A stretch of DNA of 64,000 nucleotides. Source: Corynebacterium sp. BD556. GTDB taxonomy: Bacteria > Actinomycetota > Actinomycetes > Mycobacteriales > Mycobacteriaceae. Each line of letters begins with the position of its first letter. Position 1 is the first letter of the stretch. This document shows, piece after piece, positions 21,250-32,085 of this stretch. The translations under genes were made by a program, and so were the position numbers. The notes beneath the pieces are model-generated. The model was not told the DNA's origin and ran no database searches. It was given only the letters and a program-made list of their open reading frames with translations. The stretch lies in NCBI RefSeq assembly GCF_038452275.1, contig NZ_CP141643.1, positions 1,798,001 through 1,862,000 on the forward strand. The letters run 5' to 3'.

Positions 21250-21720
21250 ATGCGCGACCATCCAGAAAACCTCCCCGACTCAGCTGCCGACCGCCCCAAC
21301 CTGTTGCGCCCCGAGCCCCGGAATTTCGACGAGCTGGCCGACATGCCTGACCCAGTTGCCCAAGCGCAGCGCAACCAGCGCTCCACCCGCGAAGCACTCC
21401 TCTACGCCGCTGCAACCGTCGCCTTGACGGCACTCATCGGGCTTATATCTGGTGCCTATTTCCGCATACAAGGCGGACCACTATGCGACGCCGGCACCGC
21501 CACCTGGCTATGCACCAGCACCGCCCGCTGGTGGTGGGCCTTAATCAACAGCTTCCCGCCCGTCATCAGCCTGCTCGGGTGTGCCATCATCATGGTGCGC
21601 AAACTCAAACACTACGAACGCTGGATGCCATGGATGGGCGTTTTTTGGCTGCCTATCGTGCCTTTCACCATGTGGTGGCTCACCGTGACCATCGGAATCT
21701 TGGCGATCGACAGCATGTAG
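21250..21720 (+). CDS. Conserved membrane protein of unknown function
   Basis: A 156-residue protein with a polar N-terminus (1-60) and three predicted membrane helices (about 63-85, 103-122 and 132-154). The loop between helices 1 and 2 contains two cysteines (GPLCDAGTATWLC) that could form a disulfide outside. AGGGTGG stands nine bases before the ATG. Probably cotranscribed with the USP gene. Family not recognised. Confidence 0.75.
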   Translation: MRDHPENLPDSAADRPNLLRPEPRNFDELADMPDPVAQAQRNQRSTREALLYAAATVALTALIGLISGAYFRIQGGPLCDAGTATWLCTSTARWWWALINSFPPVISLLGCAIIMVRKLKHYERWMPWMGVFWLPIVPFTMWWLTVTIGILAIDSM

Positions 21721-21733
21721 ACATTTTTTGAGG

Positions 21734-21801
21734 AAAAGTCCGCAATGCGGAGTTTTTCGCCTTCCTTCCGACTCGAAAAAAGTCCGCAATGCGGAGTTTT
21801 T
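21734..21801. repeat. Two direct copies of a terminator-like 24-bp hairpin
   Basis: AAAAGTCCGCA, A, TGCGGAGTTTTT occurs at 21734-21757 and again, with two extra A residues, at 21776-21801. Each copy is itself symmetric (A run, TCCGCA/TGCGGA stem, T run), so it can terminate in both directions. They end the USP operon upstream of the DUF222 gene. The remaining gap to 21942 shows nothing else. Confidence 0.7.
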
Positions 21802-21942
21802 CTCCCCCCTGCAACCTTTGCCATAAAGGACGCTATAGATCATCATTTGCGCAGCTAAATAGCGCTTTTGCCCTCCATGTCCGAACCCCTTGTTATTGTC
21901 CACTTAGAACGTTAATTCGAATAGTTCTTCGCAGGGGGAAAC

Positions 21943-23193
21943 ATGACCACAGCAACCATTGAAACTAACCTCAGCTCCGCGACACCGAGCGAGCTCATCA
22001 GCTTGATTGAAAAGGGTTTCGGCTCGTTGACGCGGCAGAAAGCCACCATCCTCCACGCCATCGCGCTTTTCGACGCCCTCGCTCTCGCTCCGCAGGTAGG
22101 GGCACGGACGACCGCTAGTTGGCTCATCCGCAGTCTGTCAGTGCCTAGTTCTTCGGCTCACGAGTACGTCCACGTTGCCCGTTCGCTTCTGGCGTTTTCC
22201 ATTCTGGGCGAGTCCTTTTCCGCCGGTCGGATCAATTATTCGAAAGTGCGGCTCCTTTTGTCCTTGTTGAACTCGGACAATGAGGAGGAGTTGGTCTCCT
22301 TGGCCGAGAAAATGACATACCACGAGCTCGAGTTAGCGTTGATGAAGTATCGAAAGAAGGAATCTGCGCCGGCACGCAAGTCCTACATACGCATGAAAAC
22401 CTGCGATGACGGGCGAATCAAACTGTGGGGAAACTTCAACGCCTCCGAGGGTGCGAAGGTGATGGCTGCAATGAAAGTTGGTGAGGTCGCCTGGCATGAC
22501 TGTGACCTGAACCGTCTCCGCGCGGCTGATGGCACAATCGATGAAGCTGCACTTGATGGCAAGCTTGACGGGTTGGAGGGGGCGTCGACAAGCGTCTCTG
22601 CCTTCGGGCTGCCTCTCGACGAAGCCCTCCTGACCTCGTTTATGGGGCTGGTCAATATAGCGTTGACCAAACCAAAGAACCCGCTCCGCGCACCTGGAGC
22701 GCACGTCAACGTCGTGATGACCACAGACGGGCGGGCCTACCTGCCGCACAACCCTGGCGCCCCCTCGGATGCGGTAAAAAACCTCCTCAGCAACGCCCAA
22801 TTTCGCATCAACCAGGTCGATGACACTGGCCTGGTGCTCAACACGGGACGCAAATTCCGCTTAGCCACCGACGCTCAGATCAACGCCTTGATGCTCATGT
22901 GGCGCGGCAAATGCGCCATGCCCGGTTGCAAACATTCACGCTTCATGGAAATGCACCACATCACCGACTGGGCAGACGGCGGGCCGACGGACTTGGACAA
23001 CCTCTTGCCGTTGTGCTCCGCGTGCCACAGCCTAGTCAGCGACCGCTACATCCGGATCTTGAAAGACGGCGGTGATGTGCACTTCCTGTTCCCCGACGGG
23101 AGCCGTTACGTCAGTTACGCCCACGGGTTGGCTGAACGCAACGATGCCGCACTGACCCTGCAGGAGTTCAACGAAGGGACGCACCGTGACTAG
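21943..23193 (+). CDS. DUF222/HNH endonuclease (13E12-repeat type)
   Basis: A 416-residue protein: N-terminal DUF222 helical region (about 20-290) and C-terminal HNH nuclease. The nuclease reads [24 protein letters not shown], then [12 protein letters not shown], so both CxxC-type zinc pairs and the catalytic histidines are intact. Such proteins are multicopy in corynebacteria and mycobacteria (REP13E12 family); many are associated with mobile repeats. It overlaps trhO by four bases at convergent ends. Substrate unknown. Confidence 0.9.
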   Translation: MTTATIETNLSSATPSELISLIEKGFGSLTRQKATILHAIALFDALALAPQVGARTTASWLIRSLSVPSSSAHEYVHVARSLLAFSILGESFSAGRINYSKVRLLLSLLNSDNEEELVSLAEKMTYHELELALMKYRKKESAPARKSYIRMKTCDDGRIKLWGNFNASEGAKVMAAMKVGEVAWHDCDLNRLRAADGTIDEAALDGKLDGLEGASTSVSAFGLPLDEALLTSFMGLVNIALTKPKNPLRAPGAHVNVVMTTDGRAYLPHNPGAPSDAVKNLLSNAQFRINQVDDTGLVLNTGRKFRLATDAQINALMLMWRGKCAMPGCKHSRFMEMHHITDWADGGPTDLDNLLPLCSACHSLVSDRYIRILKDGGDVHFLFPDGSRYVSYAHGLAERNDAALTLQEFNEGTHRD

Positions 23194-24074
23194 GCACTAG
23201 CAGCACATTCACCACACAAATGCTGCACCTGACGGCAGTTCTCGCAGCTCAAGTATTGGGTGCGGCACTCGGGTTCGTTGGCGCAATTGTAGAACTGGTT
23301 CGTCCCCTCTCCGCAGTGCACGCAGTGCCCGAGCTGTACGTAGTTCGGGTCGTCGGGCGCACCAAACTCGGTATGCATGCGTTTGTCAAAAACGTAGAGG
23401 GAGCCCTCCCAAAGGCCATCGTTGCCGTATTTCTCCCCGTAGCGCACGATCCCGCCGTCAATCTGGTAGACCTCCTTGAAGCCCCGATTCTTCATCAGGC
23501 TGGACAGCACTTCGCAGCGGATACCGCCGGTGCAGTATGAGATGACAGGTTTGTCTTTCATCCAGTCATACTTGCCGCTGTCAAGCTCAGCGATGAAGTC
23601 GTGGGTGGTTTCCACATCAGGAACGACGGCGTTTTTGAACCGGCCGATCTCGGCTTCGCGGGCGTTGCGCCCATCGAAGAAAACGGTCTCGGGCTTGGTG
23701 TGGACAAGCTCATTGACCTGCTCAGGGGTGAGGTGGGTGCCGCCGCCGATAACGCCGCGCTCGTCGACTTTGATCTCGCCCGCCGCCCCGAAAGAAACAA
23801 TTTCCTCACGCGCTTTAACGCTCAGCTTGGGGAAGTCTTCCTTGCCGCCTTCGGACCACTTAAATTCGATACCACGGAAGTACTCACGTGTTTTGCGGGC
23901 GTAGGCTTTGCAGGCGTCGATGGCGCCGCCGACGGTGCCGTTGATGCCGTGCTCCGAAATGATGATCCTCCCGTGCAAACCAAGTCCTTCGCACAGGTCG
24001 CGCTGCCAGAGGCGGACAGCCTCCGGGTCGGCGATAGGCTGGAATTTGTAGTACAGGAGGATCTTGCTGGTCAT
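23190..24074 (-). CDS. trhO: tRNA uridine(34) hydroxylase TrhO (rhodanese-like)
   Basis: A 294-residue cytosolic enzyme that makes 5-hydroxyuridine at tRNA wobble position 34. The acylphosphatase-like N-terminal domain ([11 protein letters not shown]...GINGTVGG) is followed by a rhodanese domain whose active loop is CTGGIRCE, and by a cysteine-rich zinc tail ([14 protein letters not shown]...[11 protein letters not shown]). All family features are present. The gene stands alone on the minus strand and ends 18 bp after the PIG-L gene. Confidence 0.93.
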   Translation of the reverse strand: MTSKILLYYKFQPIADPEAVRLWQRDLCEGLGLHGRIIISEHGINGTVGGAIDACKAYARKTREYFRGIEFKWSEGGKEDFPKLSVKAREEIVSFGAAGEIKVDERGVIGGGTHLTPEQVNELVHTKPETVFFDGRNAREAEIGRFKNAVVPDVETTHDFIAELDSGKYDWMKDKPVISYCTGGIRCEVLSSLMKNRGFKEVYQIDGGIVRYGEKYGNDGLWEGSLYVFDKRMHTEFGAPDDPNYVQLGHCVHCGEGTNQFYNCANEPECRTQYLSCENCRQVQHLCGECAASA

Positions 24075-24091
24075 GCCAACAATCTTAAGCG

Positions 24092-24790
24092 CTACAGGTC
24101 GTATCCCTTGAACATGATGGCGTAGTCGGTGCCCATCGCCTCCCCGCCTGCGCGGGCGTTGCCTCCGACAAGGTCTTCGCCACTGGGGTGGTCAGGTAGC
24201 GCCTCGAGGTAGAGCTTGTGCGATTCCAGGGAAGCGATGCCCTGGTCGACGTGCTTGCGCTCGATGATGACTCCTCGGTCAGGTTCGCTGGGGTTCGCGA
24301 TCAACAGGAGTTTGGCTTGGTGGCGCTCGCCTGCGTCGGGGAAGACGAACTCGTTGCCGGCGTCGCGCGCCGCGTCGACGGCCGCTAAGCCGGTGGCGCG
24401 GTGGTCTGCCTGGTTCAGGCCCCACGGCGCCACCACGTCAAAGTTTTGGGTCAGCACAACTGTGGGCTTGACTTTGCGGATCTCCCGGGCGATCGCCTTG
24501 CGCATTTCAAGGCCGTAGACCAGGTTCCCGTCGGGGAAATCAAGGATGTTTAGCTCGCTTACTCCCACTTGGCGGCACGCCTCACGCTGCTCCTGCGCGC
24601 GGGTATGCGCGGTGTCCTCGGGCTTTGCGCCGGCGATGCCGTGCTCGCCGTGGGTCAGCAGCAGATAGTGGACTTCAACTCCGTCGTCGACCCACTTGGC
24701 CACGGCCGCGGACGCGCCGTACTCCATGTCGTCCGGGTGAGCCACCACTGCAAGTACGCGGTCTTGGGCTGTCAATTCGATGGGTTGCAT
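24092..24790 (-). CDS. PIG-L family deacetylase
   Basis: A 232-residue LmbE/MshB-type metal-dependent deacetylase. The zinc/catalytic motif is AHPDDMEYG (residues 17-25). The third ligand is in the QADHRATG segment. It lacks the longer MshB extensions, so it may act on mycothiol conjugates or on another N-acetyl sugar; the substrate cannot be told. The 160 bp upstream (24791-24954) contain no gene. Confidence 0.87.
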   Translation of the reverse strand: MQPIELTAQDRVLAVVAHPDDMEYGASAAVAKWVDDGVEVHYLLLTHGEHGIAGAKPEDTAHTRAQEQREACRQVGVSELNILDFPDGNLVYGLEMRKAIAREIRKVKPTVVLTQNFDVVAPWGLNQADHRATGLAAVDAARDAGNEFVFPDAGERHQAKLLLIANPSEPDRGVIIERKHVDQGIASLESHKLYLEALPDHPSGEDLVGGNARAGGEAMGTDYAIMFKGYDL

Positions 24791-24954
24791 AGCTTTTACT
24801 TCTTAGCGGTTGTGCCCCTGCTCCTTCGTCAACTGACCCCAGGATAGTCATAGCGGGAAAAATCACGTTGGTGCTCGAATTGGCTGCGGGCTTAAGCGGC
24901 TCAAGCTGCCGGGCTCAGCGCGTGAGAAGCGCGCCGCCCGGGAAAGCGGTGGCC

Positions 24955-25833
24955 CTAGGAGACTCGTTGGCCGTGCTCGTTGTAGGTGAAGAAACCGCGG
25001 CCGGCTTCGACGCCAATGCGCCCTTCGGCAATCATTTCTTCGAGTAGTCCTTGGAACTTCTTCTCCCACTCCTCCGGGTTGGGCTTGAGCTTGCCCACCG
25101 CCAAAACGGTGCGCAACCCAACGATGTCCATAACTTCGAAGGGGCCTCGCGGCGAGCCGGTCGAGTTGCGCCAGTCAAGGTCAATGTCCTCTGGGTCTGC
25201 GACCTCGTTGGCGAGCAAGTACTGGCCGGCAGTGAGGAAGGGCACGAGGATGGTGTTGAGGATGTAGCCGGGTTGTTCCTTCTTCAGCTTCACGGGCACC
25301 ATGCCGATCTGCTCCGCAAACTCGCTGAGGATGTCTACATACTTCATATCTGTGCCGGCGTGCGGCATGATCTCGGCGGTGTTTTGTACCCAAATGTGGT
25401 TGGCGAAGTGCAGGGCGAGGAAGCGTTCGGGCGAGCCTGTGGAATCAGCGAAGTTGCTGGGCAGCAGGGTAGAGGTGTTGGTGGCGAAGATGGCTTCGGC
25501 TGGGGCTGCTTTGCCGACGCGCTGCCATACGTCCTTTTTAATCTCGATCTGTTCTGGGACGGCTTCGATGATGAGGTCAGCTTCCCGTACTGCCTCTCCT
25601 AGGTCAGTGGTTTGGGTCAGACGGCCACGGGCCTGGGCCATGGACTCTTCAGTGGTGTCCTCCAAGTCTGCAACCATGCGCGTGCCGAAGGTGTCGAAGC
25701 GTTTGGTCGCGGCTTGAAGGGCTTCTTCATTGATGTCCCAGGAGATGACGTTGAACCCGCGGTTGGCGGTGACGAGAGCGATTTGGGCGCCGAGAACACC
25801 AGCGCCGAGAACTGTGACATTTGTGATAGCCAT
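24955..25833 (-). CDS. 3-hydroxyacyl-CoA dehydrogenase
   Basis: A 292-residue NAD-dependent dehydrogenase of the HAD/FadB2 type. The N-terminal Rossmann fold starts TVLGAGVLGAQIALVTANRG, followed by the acidic ribose-binding end SWDINEE. Catalytic region: TNTSTLLPS...LHFANHIWVQNTAEIM. The C-terminal helical domain ends VEAGRGFFTYN. I use the ATG at 25833 (MAITNVTV). It probably oxidises short-chain 3-hydroxyacyl-CoA. It stands alone. Confidence 0.88.
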   Translation of the reverse strand: MAITNVTVLGAGVLGAQIALVTANRGFNVISWDINEEALQAATKRFDTFGTRMVADLEDTTEESMAQARGRLTQTTDLGEAVREADLIIEAVPEQIEIKKDVWQRVGKAAPAEAIFATNTSTLLPSNFADSTGSPERFLALHFANHIWVQNTAEIMPHAGTDMKYVDILSEFAEQIGMVPVKLKKEQPGYILNTILVPFLTAGQYLLANEVADPEDIDLDWRNSTGSPRGPFEVMDIVGLRTVLAVGKLKPNPEEWEKKFQGLLEEMIAEGRIGVEAGRGFFTYNEHGQRVS

Positions 25834-25989
25834 ATGGCCGACTATAAGGGCAACGCTATGGCGGTGCAGTTGAGGCAAGTCGGCCGCGCCCCGGCAGCGG
25901 GGCGCACCCCTGCCCCACCAGTGGTTATACCTTTAACTGAGCCGCACGAACCCCTGAGTGAGATTCATCACTATGGCTCTCGTTGCGCC

Positions 25990-27483
25990 TTAACGCTTGT
26001 GATACAGCGCCTTCTTCCAATACTCGGGCTCCGAGGTCACCATGACCCCCAGACTGCGGAAAATCCCTTCGTCCACGGAACCCAAAATTGTTGTTGCGTG
26101 GGCATCGCACCCACGCAGTTTCGGCAACTGCTCAAGCGCCTTCTCCGCCTCCGCATTGTCAGCGGCCGAAGCAGACAAGGCGATCAGCACCTCGTCAGTG
26201 TGCAGACGGGGGTTGAGCGAGCCTAAGTAGGTGGTCTTTAAGGATTGGATCGGTTCGATGGCCTCAGGGGAGAGCAAATGGACCTCGTCGGAAATCCCCG
26301 CCAACTCCTTCAGGGCATTGAGAAGTACCGCGGCTGAAGGGCCAAGCAGATCCGAGGTCTTGCCGGTAACGATGCGCCCATTAGGCAGCTCTAGTGCCAC
26401 GCCAGGCTTGCCGGTAAACGCAGAAACCTCGCGGGCCGGGGCGACCACAACGCGGTCGTCGACCTTGCACTCAGCCTTGCGCATGACGGTGGCGACGCGG
26501 TCAGAGATGGTGGAGTCGGCGTCGGCGCGGCGTTCGTCGACAAGCGCTTTGAAGTAACGGCGCACAATCTCCTGCTTGGAGGCGTGGCGGCAGGCAGCGT
26601 CGTCGGAAATGCAGTAGCCGGCCATGTTCACACCCATGTCAGTCGGTGACTGGTACGGCTCCTCGCCCGTAACCTCCTTGAGCAGCGATTTAAGCAGCGG
26701 AAAAACCTCAATGTCACGGTTATAACTGGTGACTTTCTCCCCGTAGGCCTCCAGGTGGTACTGGTCGATGACATTGATGTCGTCGAGGTCAGCGGTGGCC
26801 GCCTCATAAGCCAGATTGACGGGGTGGCTAAGAGGCAGGTTCCAGATGGGGAAAGTCTCAAACTTGGCGTAGCCCGCCGGAACACCTCGCTTGTGGGCGT
26901 GGTAGATCTGGCTCAAGCACGTCGCCAGTTTGCCGGAGCCCGGCCCGGGCGCCGTCATGACAATTACGTCGCGGGAAGGCTCCGCGTACTCGTTGAGCCC
27001 GAAGCCCTCCTCCGAAACAATCCGCGATGTGTCATTCGGGTAGCCCGGGATGACGCGGTGGCGGGACACCTTCAGGCCAAGGCGACGCAGACGGTCCATG
27101 AACTGCTCCACTTGGGGCGTTCCGTCCTCAACCTGGGTGACAACAACGTTGTCGACGAGGAAGCCGAGGTCACGGAAGGCGTCGATGAGCCGTAGCACGT
27201 CGTCTTCGTAGGTGATGCCGAGGTCAGCGCGGACCTTCTGGCGCACAATGTCAACAGCGTTGACACACACCATGATTTCGACCTCATCCTTGATGCGCTC
27301 CAACATCGCAATCTTGTTGTCCGGGGTGAAACCGGGCAGGATGCGGGAGGCATGGTGGTCATCGAACAGCTTTCCACCCATTTCGAGGTAGAGTGTGCCG
27401 CCGATTTCTGCGCGCCGTGCACTGATGTGCTCCGACTGCATCTGGATGTATTTTTCCCGGTCGAATCCAATCGAGTACGGCAT
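25990..27483 (-). CDS. DUF1846 family protein
   Basis: A 497-residue protein of the DUF1846 family. It has a glycine-rich phosphate-binding-like loop ([20 protein letters not shown], residues about 182-201) and a long conserved core ([16 protein letters not shown] at the start). Structures of relatives show a Rossmann-like fold but no reaction is established. The gene is 56 bp downstream of aceB on the same strand with its own GAAAGGGAG ribosome site, so it may be read from the aceB promoter. Confidence 0.87.
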   Translation of the reverse strand: MPYSIGFDREKYIQMQSEHISARRAEIGGTLYLEMGGKLFDDHHASRILPGFTPDNKIAMLERIKDEVEIMVCVNAVDIVRQKVRADLGITYEDDVLRLIDAFRDLGFLVDNVVVTQVEDGTPQVEQFMDRLRRLGLKVSRHRVIPGYPNDTSRIVSEEGFGLNEYAEPSRDVIVMTAPGPGSGKLATCLSQIYHAHKRGVPAGYAKFETFPIWNLPLSHPVNLAYEAATADLDDINVIDQYHLEAYGEKVTSYNRDIEVFPLLKSLLKEVTGEEPYQSPTDMGVNMAGYCISDDAACRHASKQEIVRRYFKALVDERRADADSTISDRVATVMRKAECKVDDRVVVAPAREVSAFTGKPGVALELPNGRIVTGKTSDLLGPSAAVLLNALKELAGISDEVHLLSPEAIEPIQSLKTTYLGSLNPRLHTDEVLIALSASAADNAEAEKALEQLPKLRGCDAHATTILGSVDEGIFRSLGVMVTSEPEYWKKALYHKR

Positions 27484-27539
27484 GTCGGCTCCCTTTCGCC
27501 CTAGCGTTTTACAACGCCAAGCCAGTGTAGCGCGTCGGT

Positions 27540-29735
27540 TTACAAGCCGTGAACCTGCTTGAACTCGCGGCGGCGAGCATGCAGGATCGGCTCGGTGTAA
27601 CCGGATGGCGACACGGTGCCTTTGAAGATGAGGTCCTTCGCGGCTTGGAAACCGATGGACTGCTCGTAGCTCACAGCCATCGGCAGGTATGCGGCATCAC
27701 CGTGGTTTTGCTTATCGACGACCTTCGCCATCCGCTCCAGAGATTCCAGCACCTGCTCTTGCGTCACAATGCCGTGGACCAGCCAGTTCGCCAGGAGTTG
27801 CGAGGAGATACGCAGGGTGGCGCGGTCCTCCATGAGGTCGACGTTGTGGATGTCAGGCACCTTGGAGCAACCGACGCCCTGTTCGACCCAGCGGATGACG
27901 TAGCCGAGAATGGACTGGCAGTTGTTGTCCACCTCCTCGCGCTTTTCTTCATCCGACCAGATGTCGCCTTCGGCAACCGGCACGGTGAGGATGTCTTTCA
28001 ACGAGTCGCGGCGCCCGGCGGCGCGCAGCTTGTCTTGCACTTCCTTCACGTCAACTTGGTGGTAGTGGGTAGCGTGCAGCGTTGCACCGGTCGGAGAAGG
28101 AACCCATGCGGTGTTCGCGCCTTCTTTCGGCTGCCCGATCTTCTTTTCCACCATGGAGGCCATGTGTTCGGTCTCCGCCCACATCCCCTTGCCGATCTGT
28201 GCGCGGCCCGGCAGACCGTGCTCAATACCAGCGTCGACGTTGTTGTTTTCATAGGCCTGCTTCCACGGGGCGGTCTGCAGGTCCGCTTTGCGCAGGAAGG
28301 GGCCTGCGTACATGGAGGTGTGGATCTCGTCGCCGGTGCGGTCAAGGAAGCCCGTGTTGATAAACACCAGGCGGTCAGCCGCTTCAACGATGCAGGCGTC
28401 CAGGTTGACGGTGGTGCGCAGCTCCTCGTCCATGACACCGACCTTGACGGTGTGCTTCGGCAGGCCGAGGATTTCCTCGACGCGGTCGAAGATCTCGTTG
28501 GTGAAGGCGACTTCTTCGGGTCCGTGCTGCTTCGGCTTCACAATGTACATCGAGCCGGTGCGCGAGTTGCGGCGCGGATTGTCCTCCCGCAGGCCGGGGA
28601 TGGCGGCGGCGACGGTGATAAGGCCGTCGAGCAGCCCCTCGGGCACTTCCTCACCGTTGACGAGGATCGCCGGGGTGGTCATGAGGTGTCCCACATTGCG
28701 GCACAGCATCATGGCGCGGCCATGCAGGCGCACCTCGTCGCCGTTTTTGGCGGTGTAGATCAAGTCGTCGGACTGCTTGCGCTCGAAAGTTTTCGTGCCC
28801 TTGCTCACCGTCTCGGAGATATCGCCTTTGTTGAGGCCGAACCAGGTGGCGTAGGCGGCGGCTTTGTCAGCGCCGTCGACGGCGGCGGCGGAGTCCTCGA
28901 AGTCCATGATGGAGCTTACGGCCGCCTCCAACACGACGTCTTTGACGTGTGCTTTGTCGCTGGCGCCGACTGGGTGCTCCGGGTCGATTTGGATGATGAT
29001 GTGCAACCCGTTGTGGCGCAAAACGATTGCCTTGGGCGCGTCCTCGGAGCCTTGGTAGCCGACGTAGACCTCGGGGGAGGCCAGGGCGAATTCCTTTCCG
29101 CCCACGGTCGCGGAGAAGGCACCGCCGGTGACGGAGTATTTCTCGACGTCTTTGTGGCTTGCCCCGTCCAAGGGGACTGCCTTGTCCAAAAAGTCGCGCG
29201 CCCAAGTGATTACTTTGTCGCCGCGCACCGGGTTGTAGCTATCTCCTGGTTCGGCACCGCCTTCTTCGGAGATGACGTCGGTTCCGTAGAGGGCGTCGTA
29301 AAGCGAGCCGAAGCGGGCGTTCGCGGCGTTGATCGCGAAACGGGCGTTGGTGATGGGCACGACGAGCTGCGGGCCGGCGACCTCGGAGAACTCAGCGTCG
29401 ATGTTTGCGGTGCGGATTTGCGCTTCGCGCGGCTGGTCCACGAGGTAGCCGATCTGGCGGAGGAAAGCCTCGTGCTGAGCCGGGTCGGGTTGGCCGGGGT
29501 GGGCTCGGTAATACTCGTCGAGTTGGCTTTGCAGCTTGTCGCGGCGGGCGAGCAGCGCTTTGTTCTTCGGGGTCAGCTCGGCGAAGTAGGCGGCGGCCTT
29601 GGTCCAGAACTCATCGGCGTTGAGGCCGATGACGGGCACGAGGTCGTTGGTGACGAAGTCGTACAGTGGCTGGGCCACCTGAAGGCCTGCCACCTCAACT
29701 CGCTGGGTGCGGTCTTGAAACTGAGGTGTCGTCAT
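27540..29735 (-). CDS. aceB: Malate synthase G
   Basis: A 731-residue malate synthase (glcB type): acetyl-CoA plus glyoxylate gives malate, the second step of the glyoxylate shunt. Recognisable blocks are [60 protein letters not shown] and [16 protein letters not shown]. Length is typical of the monomeric G form. AAAGGA precedes the ATG by nine bases. It is divergent from aceA, and the 458-bp gap between the coding regions carries regulator sites. Confidence 0.97.
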   Translation of the reverse strand: MTTPQFQDRTQRVEVAGLQVAQPLYDFVTNDLVPVIGLNADEFWTKAAAYFAELTPKNKALLARRDKLQSQLDEYYRAHPGQPDPAQHEAFLRQIGYLVDQPREAQIRTANIDAEFSEVAGPQLVVPITNARFAINAANARFGSLYDALYGTDVISEEGGAEPGDSYNPVRGDKVITWARDFLDKAVPLDGASHKDVEKYSVTGGAFSATVGGKEFALASPEVYVGYQGSEDAPKAIVLRHNGLHIIIQIDPEHPVGASDKAHVKDVVLEAAVSSIMDFEDSAAAVDGADKAAAYATWFGLNKGDISETVSKGTKTFERKQSDDLIYTAKNGDEVRLHGRAMMLCRNVGHLMTTPAILVNGEEVPEGLLDGLITVAAAIPGLREDNPRRNSRTGSMYIVKPKQHGPEEVAFTNEIFDRVEEILGLPKHTVKVGVMDEELRTTVNLDACIVEAADRLVFINTGFLDRTGDEIHTSMYAGPFLRKADLQTAPWKQAYENNNVDAGIEHGLPGRAQIGKGMWAETEHMASMVEKKIGQPKEGANTAWVPSPTGATLHATHYHQVDVKEVQDKLRAAGRRDSLKDILTVPVAEGDIWSDEEKREEVDNNCQSILGYVIRWVEQGVGCSKVPDIHNVDLMEDRATLRISSQLLANWLVHGIVTQEQVLESLERMAKVVDKQNHGDAAYLPMAVSYEQSIGFQAAKDLIFKGTVSPSGYTEPILHARRREFKQVHGL

Positions 29736-29790
29736 GTGACTCGATCCTTTCGGGGAGGTTGTCGCCGCGGCGGGTAAAGGACGTCGCTAC

Positions 29791-30024
29791 GCGCAAAGTG
29801 TTGTTAAATGCGTCCTAGCTGATAGACCTTAGTGATGACCGTCACGTAAGTAAACGGCTTTGTGAATCAATCGCGCGAAACTACCCCCTTCAAAACCGGG
29901 CCCCCCGCCCCGATACCGCTCCTTGCGCCGAAACGAGCTAGGCTGATGCGCCCTCAAAAGAGCGTCGACCAGCATAAATACTAAGTAGGACAAAGAGGTA
30001 GAATAGCATAGTTTTGCAAAACTA
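29791..30024. promoter_or_regulatory. aceB/aceA regulatory region with GlxR- and RamB-like sites
   Basis: Within the 458-bp divergent gap (29736-30193) I see AGTGA, TGACCG, TCACG at 29831-29846, a good match to GlxR (CRP-type) sites. There is a perfect 16-bp palindrome TAGTTTTGCAAAACTA at 30009-30024 whose TTTGCAAA core matches RamB boxes, and GCGCAAAGTG at 29791-29800 as a weaker one near aceB. Short C-rich runs (for example ACCCCC near 29882 and 30040) resemble RamA half-sites. In C. glutamicum these three regulators control the shunt for growth on acetate. Confidence 0.65.
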
Positions 30025-30071
30025 GCAATATCCGAAGCCACCCCCGCCCGGCACCCGAGAGGCACCAGACA

Positions 30072-30100
30072 TTGACTACCACACCCCAAACCGAGATACT
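30072..30100 (+). promoter_or_regulatory. aceA promoter candidate (TTGACT, 17 bp, GATACT)
   Basis: TTGACT at 30072-30077 and GATACT at 30095-30100 with an optimal 17-base spacer. Transcription would start near 30107, leaving a leader of about 87 bases before the aceA ATG. Confidence 0.6.
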
Positions 30101-30193
30101 TGCTACCAACGCCAAAGCTAAGTGGCGAACATCACAAGCACGATCCTGAAGTGTATTCAGGCACGGAAGTCCACCGAAAGGGGCTACTGCACT

Positions 30194-31489
30194 ATGACGA
30201 CGAACACCGGTAAGGCACGTACCGCAGCCGAGATCCAGAAGGACTGGGACGAGAACCCTCGCTGGCAAGGCATCCAGCGCGACTACACCGCCGAGCAGGT
30301 CGAGAAGTTGCAGGGCACCGTCGTTGAGGAACACACCCTCGCAAAGCGCGGCGCCGAGATCCTGTGGGAGGGCGTTTCCAAGGGAGACGGCTCCTACATC
30401 CACGCCCTCGGTGCCCTGACCGGTAACCAGGCGGTGCAGCAGGTCCGCGGCGGCCTGAAGGCCGTCTACCTCTCCGGCTGGCAGGTCGCAGGTGACGCAA
30501 ACCTCTCCGGCCACACCTACCCAGACCAGTCCCTGTACCCGGCGAACTCGGTGCCCAACGTCGTCCGCCGCATCAACAACGCACTGCTGCGCGCCGACGA
30601 AATCGCTCGCGTCGAGGGCGACGACTCCGTCGACAACTGGCTCGTTCCGATCGTCGCTGACGGCGAAGCCGGCTTCGGCGGCGCCCTCAACGTCTACGAA
30701 CTGCAAAAGGCCATGATCGCCGCCGGCGCCGCCGGCACCCACTGGGAAGACCAGTTGGCCTCCGAGAAGAAGTGCGGCCACCTGGGCGGCAAGGTCCTCA
30801 TTCCGACCCAGCAGCACATCCGCACCCTGACCTCCGCCCGCCTCGCCGCTGACGTCGCCAACACCCCGACCGTCGTCATCGCCCGCACCGACGCCGAGGC
30901 CGCCACCTTGATCACCTCCGACGTCGACGAGCGCGACCAGCCCTACCTCACCGGCGAGAAGTCCGCCGAGGGCTACTACTACGTCAAGAACGGCATCGAG
31001 CCCTGCATCGCCCGCGCGAAGTCCTACGCCCCCTACGCCGACATGATCTGGATGGAGACGGGCACCCCGGACCTCGAGCAGGCCAAGAAGTTCGCCGAGG
31101 GCGTCAAGTCCGAGTTCCCGGACCAACTGCTGTCCTACAACTGCTCCCCCTCCTTCAACTGGTCCAAGCACCTCTCCCCCGAGGAGATCGCGAAGTTCCA
31201 GAAGGAGCTCGGCGCCATGGGCTTCACCTTCCAGTTCATCACCCTGGCCGGCTTCCACGCCCTCAACTACGGCATGTTCGACCTGGCCCAGGGCTACGCC
31301 AACGACGGCATGACTGCCTTCGTCGACCTGCAGAACCGCGAGTTCCAGGCCGCCGAGGAGCGTGGCTTTACCGCTGTCAAGCACCAGCGTGAGGTCGGTG
31401 CCGGCTACTTCGACACCATCGCCACCACCGTGGACCCGAACACCTCCACCGCTGCGCTGAAGGGCTCCACCGAAGAAGCCCAGTTCTAA
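30194..31489 (+). CDS. aceA: Isocitrate lyase
   Basis: A 431-residue enzyme splitting isocitrate into succinate and glyoxylate. The catalytic signature [11 protein letters not shown] is intact, with downstream blocks [16 protein letters not shown] and [14 protein letters not shown]. The start is the ATG at 30194 (MTTNTGKAR); the longer ORF lacks a ribosome site, while GAAAGGGG stands before this ATG. A perfect terminator follows. Confidence 0.97.
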   Translation: MTTNTGKARTAAEIQKDWDENPRWQGIQRDYTAEQVEKLQGTVVEEHTLAKRGAEILWEGVSKGDGSYIHALGALTGNQAVQQVRGGLKAVYLSGWQVAGDANLSGHTYPDQSLYPANSVPNVVRRINNALLRADEIARVEGDDSVDNWLVPIVADGEAGFGGALNVYELQKAMIAAGAAGTHWEDQLASEKKCGHLGGKVLIPTQQHIRTLTSARLAADVANTPTVVIARTDAEAATLITSDVDERDQPYLTGEKSAEGYYYVKNGIEPCIARAKSYAPYADMIWMETGTPDLEQAKKFAEGVKSEFPDQLLSYNCSPSFNWSKHLSPEEIAKFQKELGAMGFTFQFITLAGFHALNYGMFDLAQGYANDGMTAFVDLQNREFQAAEERGFTAVKHQREVGAGYFDTIATTVDPNTSTAALKGSTEEAQF

Positions 31490-31506
31490 CAGCTCGCGTT
31501 CAGCAC

Positions 31507-31544
31507 AAAAAGGGGAAACCTGCCCCCGCGGGTTTCCCCTTTTT
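31507..31544 (+). terminator. Strong terminator after aceA
   Basis: AAAAAGGGGAAACC, loop TGCCCCCGCG, GGTTTCCCCTTTTT: 14 perfectly paired positions ending in a T run. The A run on the other side makes it bidirectional. Confidence 0.93.
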
Positions 31545-31578
31545 GCGTTCCACTCCCACCCCCACAAGGAGAAACACA

Positions 31579-32076
31579 ATGCCCTCCTGCATGGCAACAG
31601 CAGACATTGCCGACCTGTACGGCGACCAGGAGCAGCTAGCTAGCTGCGACACCCAATTCATCGACTTCGGCGGCAAAACCGCATTTTGCGGCGAGATTGT
31701 CACCATCACGTGTTTCCAGGACAACGGCCTGGTCAAGCAGACCCTCAACTCCCCAGGTGAGGGCAGGGTGCTCGTCGTTGATGGCCATGGCAGCGTCCAC
31801 ACCGCCTTGATGGGCGACATGATTGCCCAAGCGGGCGTGGACAACGGCTGGGCGGGCGTGGTGATCAACGGGGCAATCCGCGACTCAGCAGAAGTGGCGA
31901 AGATGCCCATTGGTTGCAAGGCGCTAGGCACCAACCCGCGCAAGTCTGCCAAGGACGGGGCCGGTTCCAAAAACACCCGCGTCGCCATCGGCGGGGTGGA
32001 TTTCCTGCCGGGCCACTTCCTCTACGCTGATGCCGACGGCATCGTGGTCACTCCGGAGCCCATCGACCACACCTAA
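31579..32076 (+). CDS. RraA-family protein
   Basis: A 165-residue protein of the RraA fold. Members either inhibit RNase E or act as 4-hydroxy-4-methyl-2-oxoglutarate aldolase/oxaloacetate decarboxylase. The [28 protein letters not shown] segment contains the metal- and substrate-binding G-x-R-D motif, and [20 protein letters not shown] is the family C-terminus. The start at 31579 has AAGGAG seven bases before it; the longer ORF overlaps the aceA terminator. It is followed closely by nei. Which of the two roles applies cannot be told. Confidence 0.9.
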   Translation: MPSCMATADIADLYGDQEQLASCDTQFIDFGGKTAFCGEIVTITCFQDNGLVKQTLNSPGEGRVLVVDGHGSVHTALMGDMIAQAGVDNGWAGVVINGAIRDSAEVAKMPIGCKALGTNPRKSAKDGAGSKNTRVAIGGVDFLPGHFLYADADGIVVTPEPIDHT

Positions 32077-32085
32077 GGTGGGGGC

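Noticed and set aside
27549..29777. 742-residue plus-strand ORF opposite aceB
   Set aside because: It is the antisense shadow of malate synthase. In GC-rich genes the reverse frame is often open; its translation is a Val/Gly/Asp-rich mix with no motif.
29981..31597. 538-residue minus-strand ORF opposite aceA
   Set aside because: Antisense shadow of isocitrate lyase, low-complexity Gly/Val/Leu sequence, crossing the aceA terminator.
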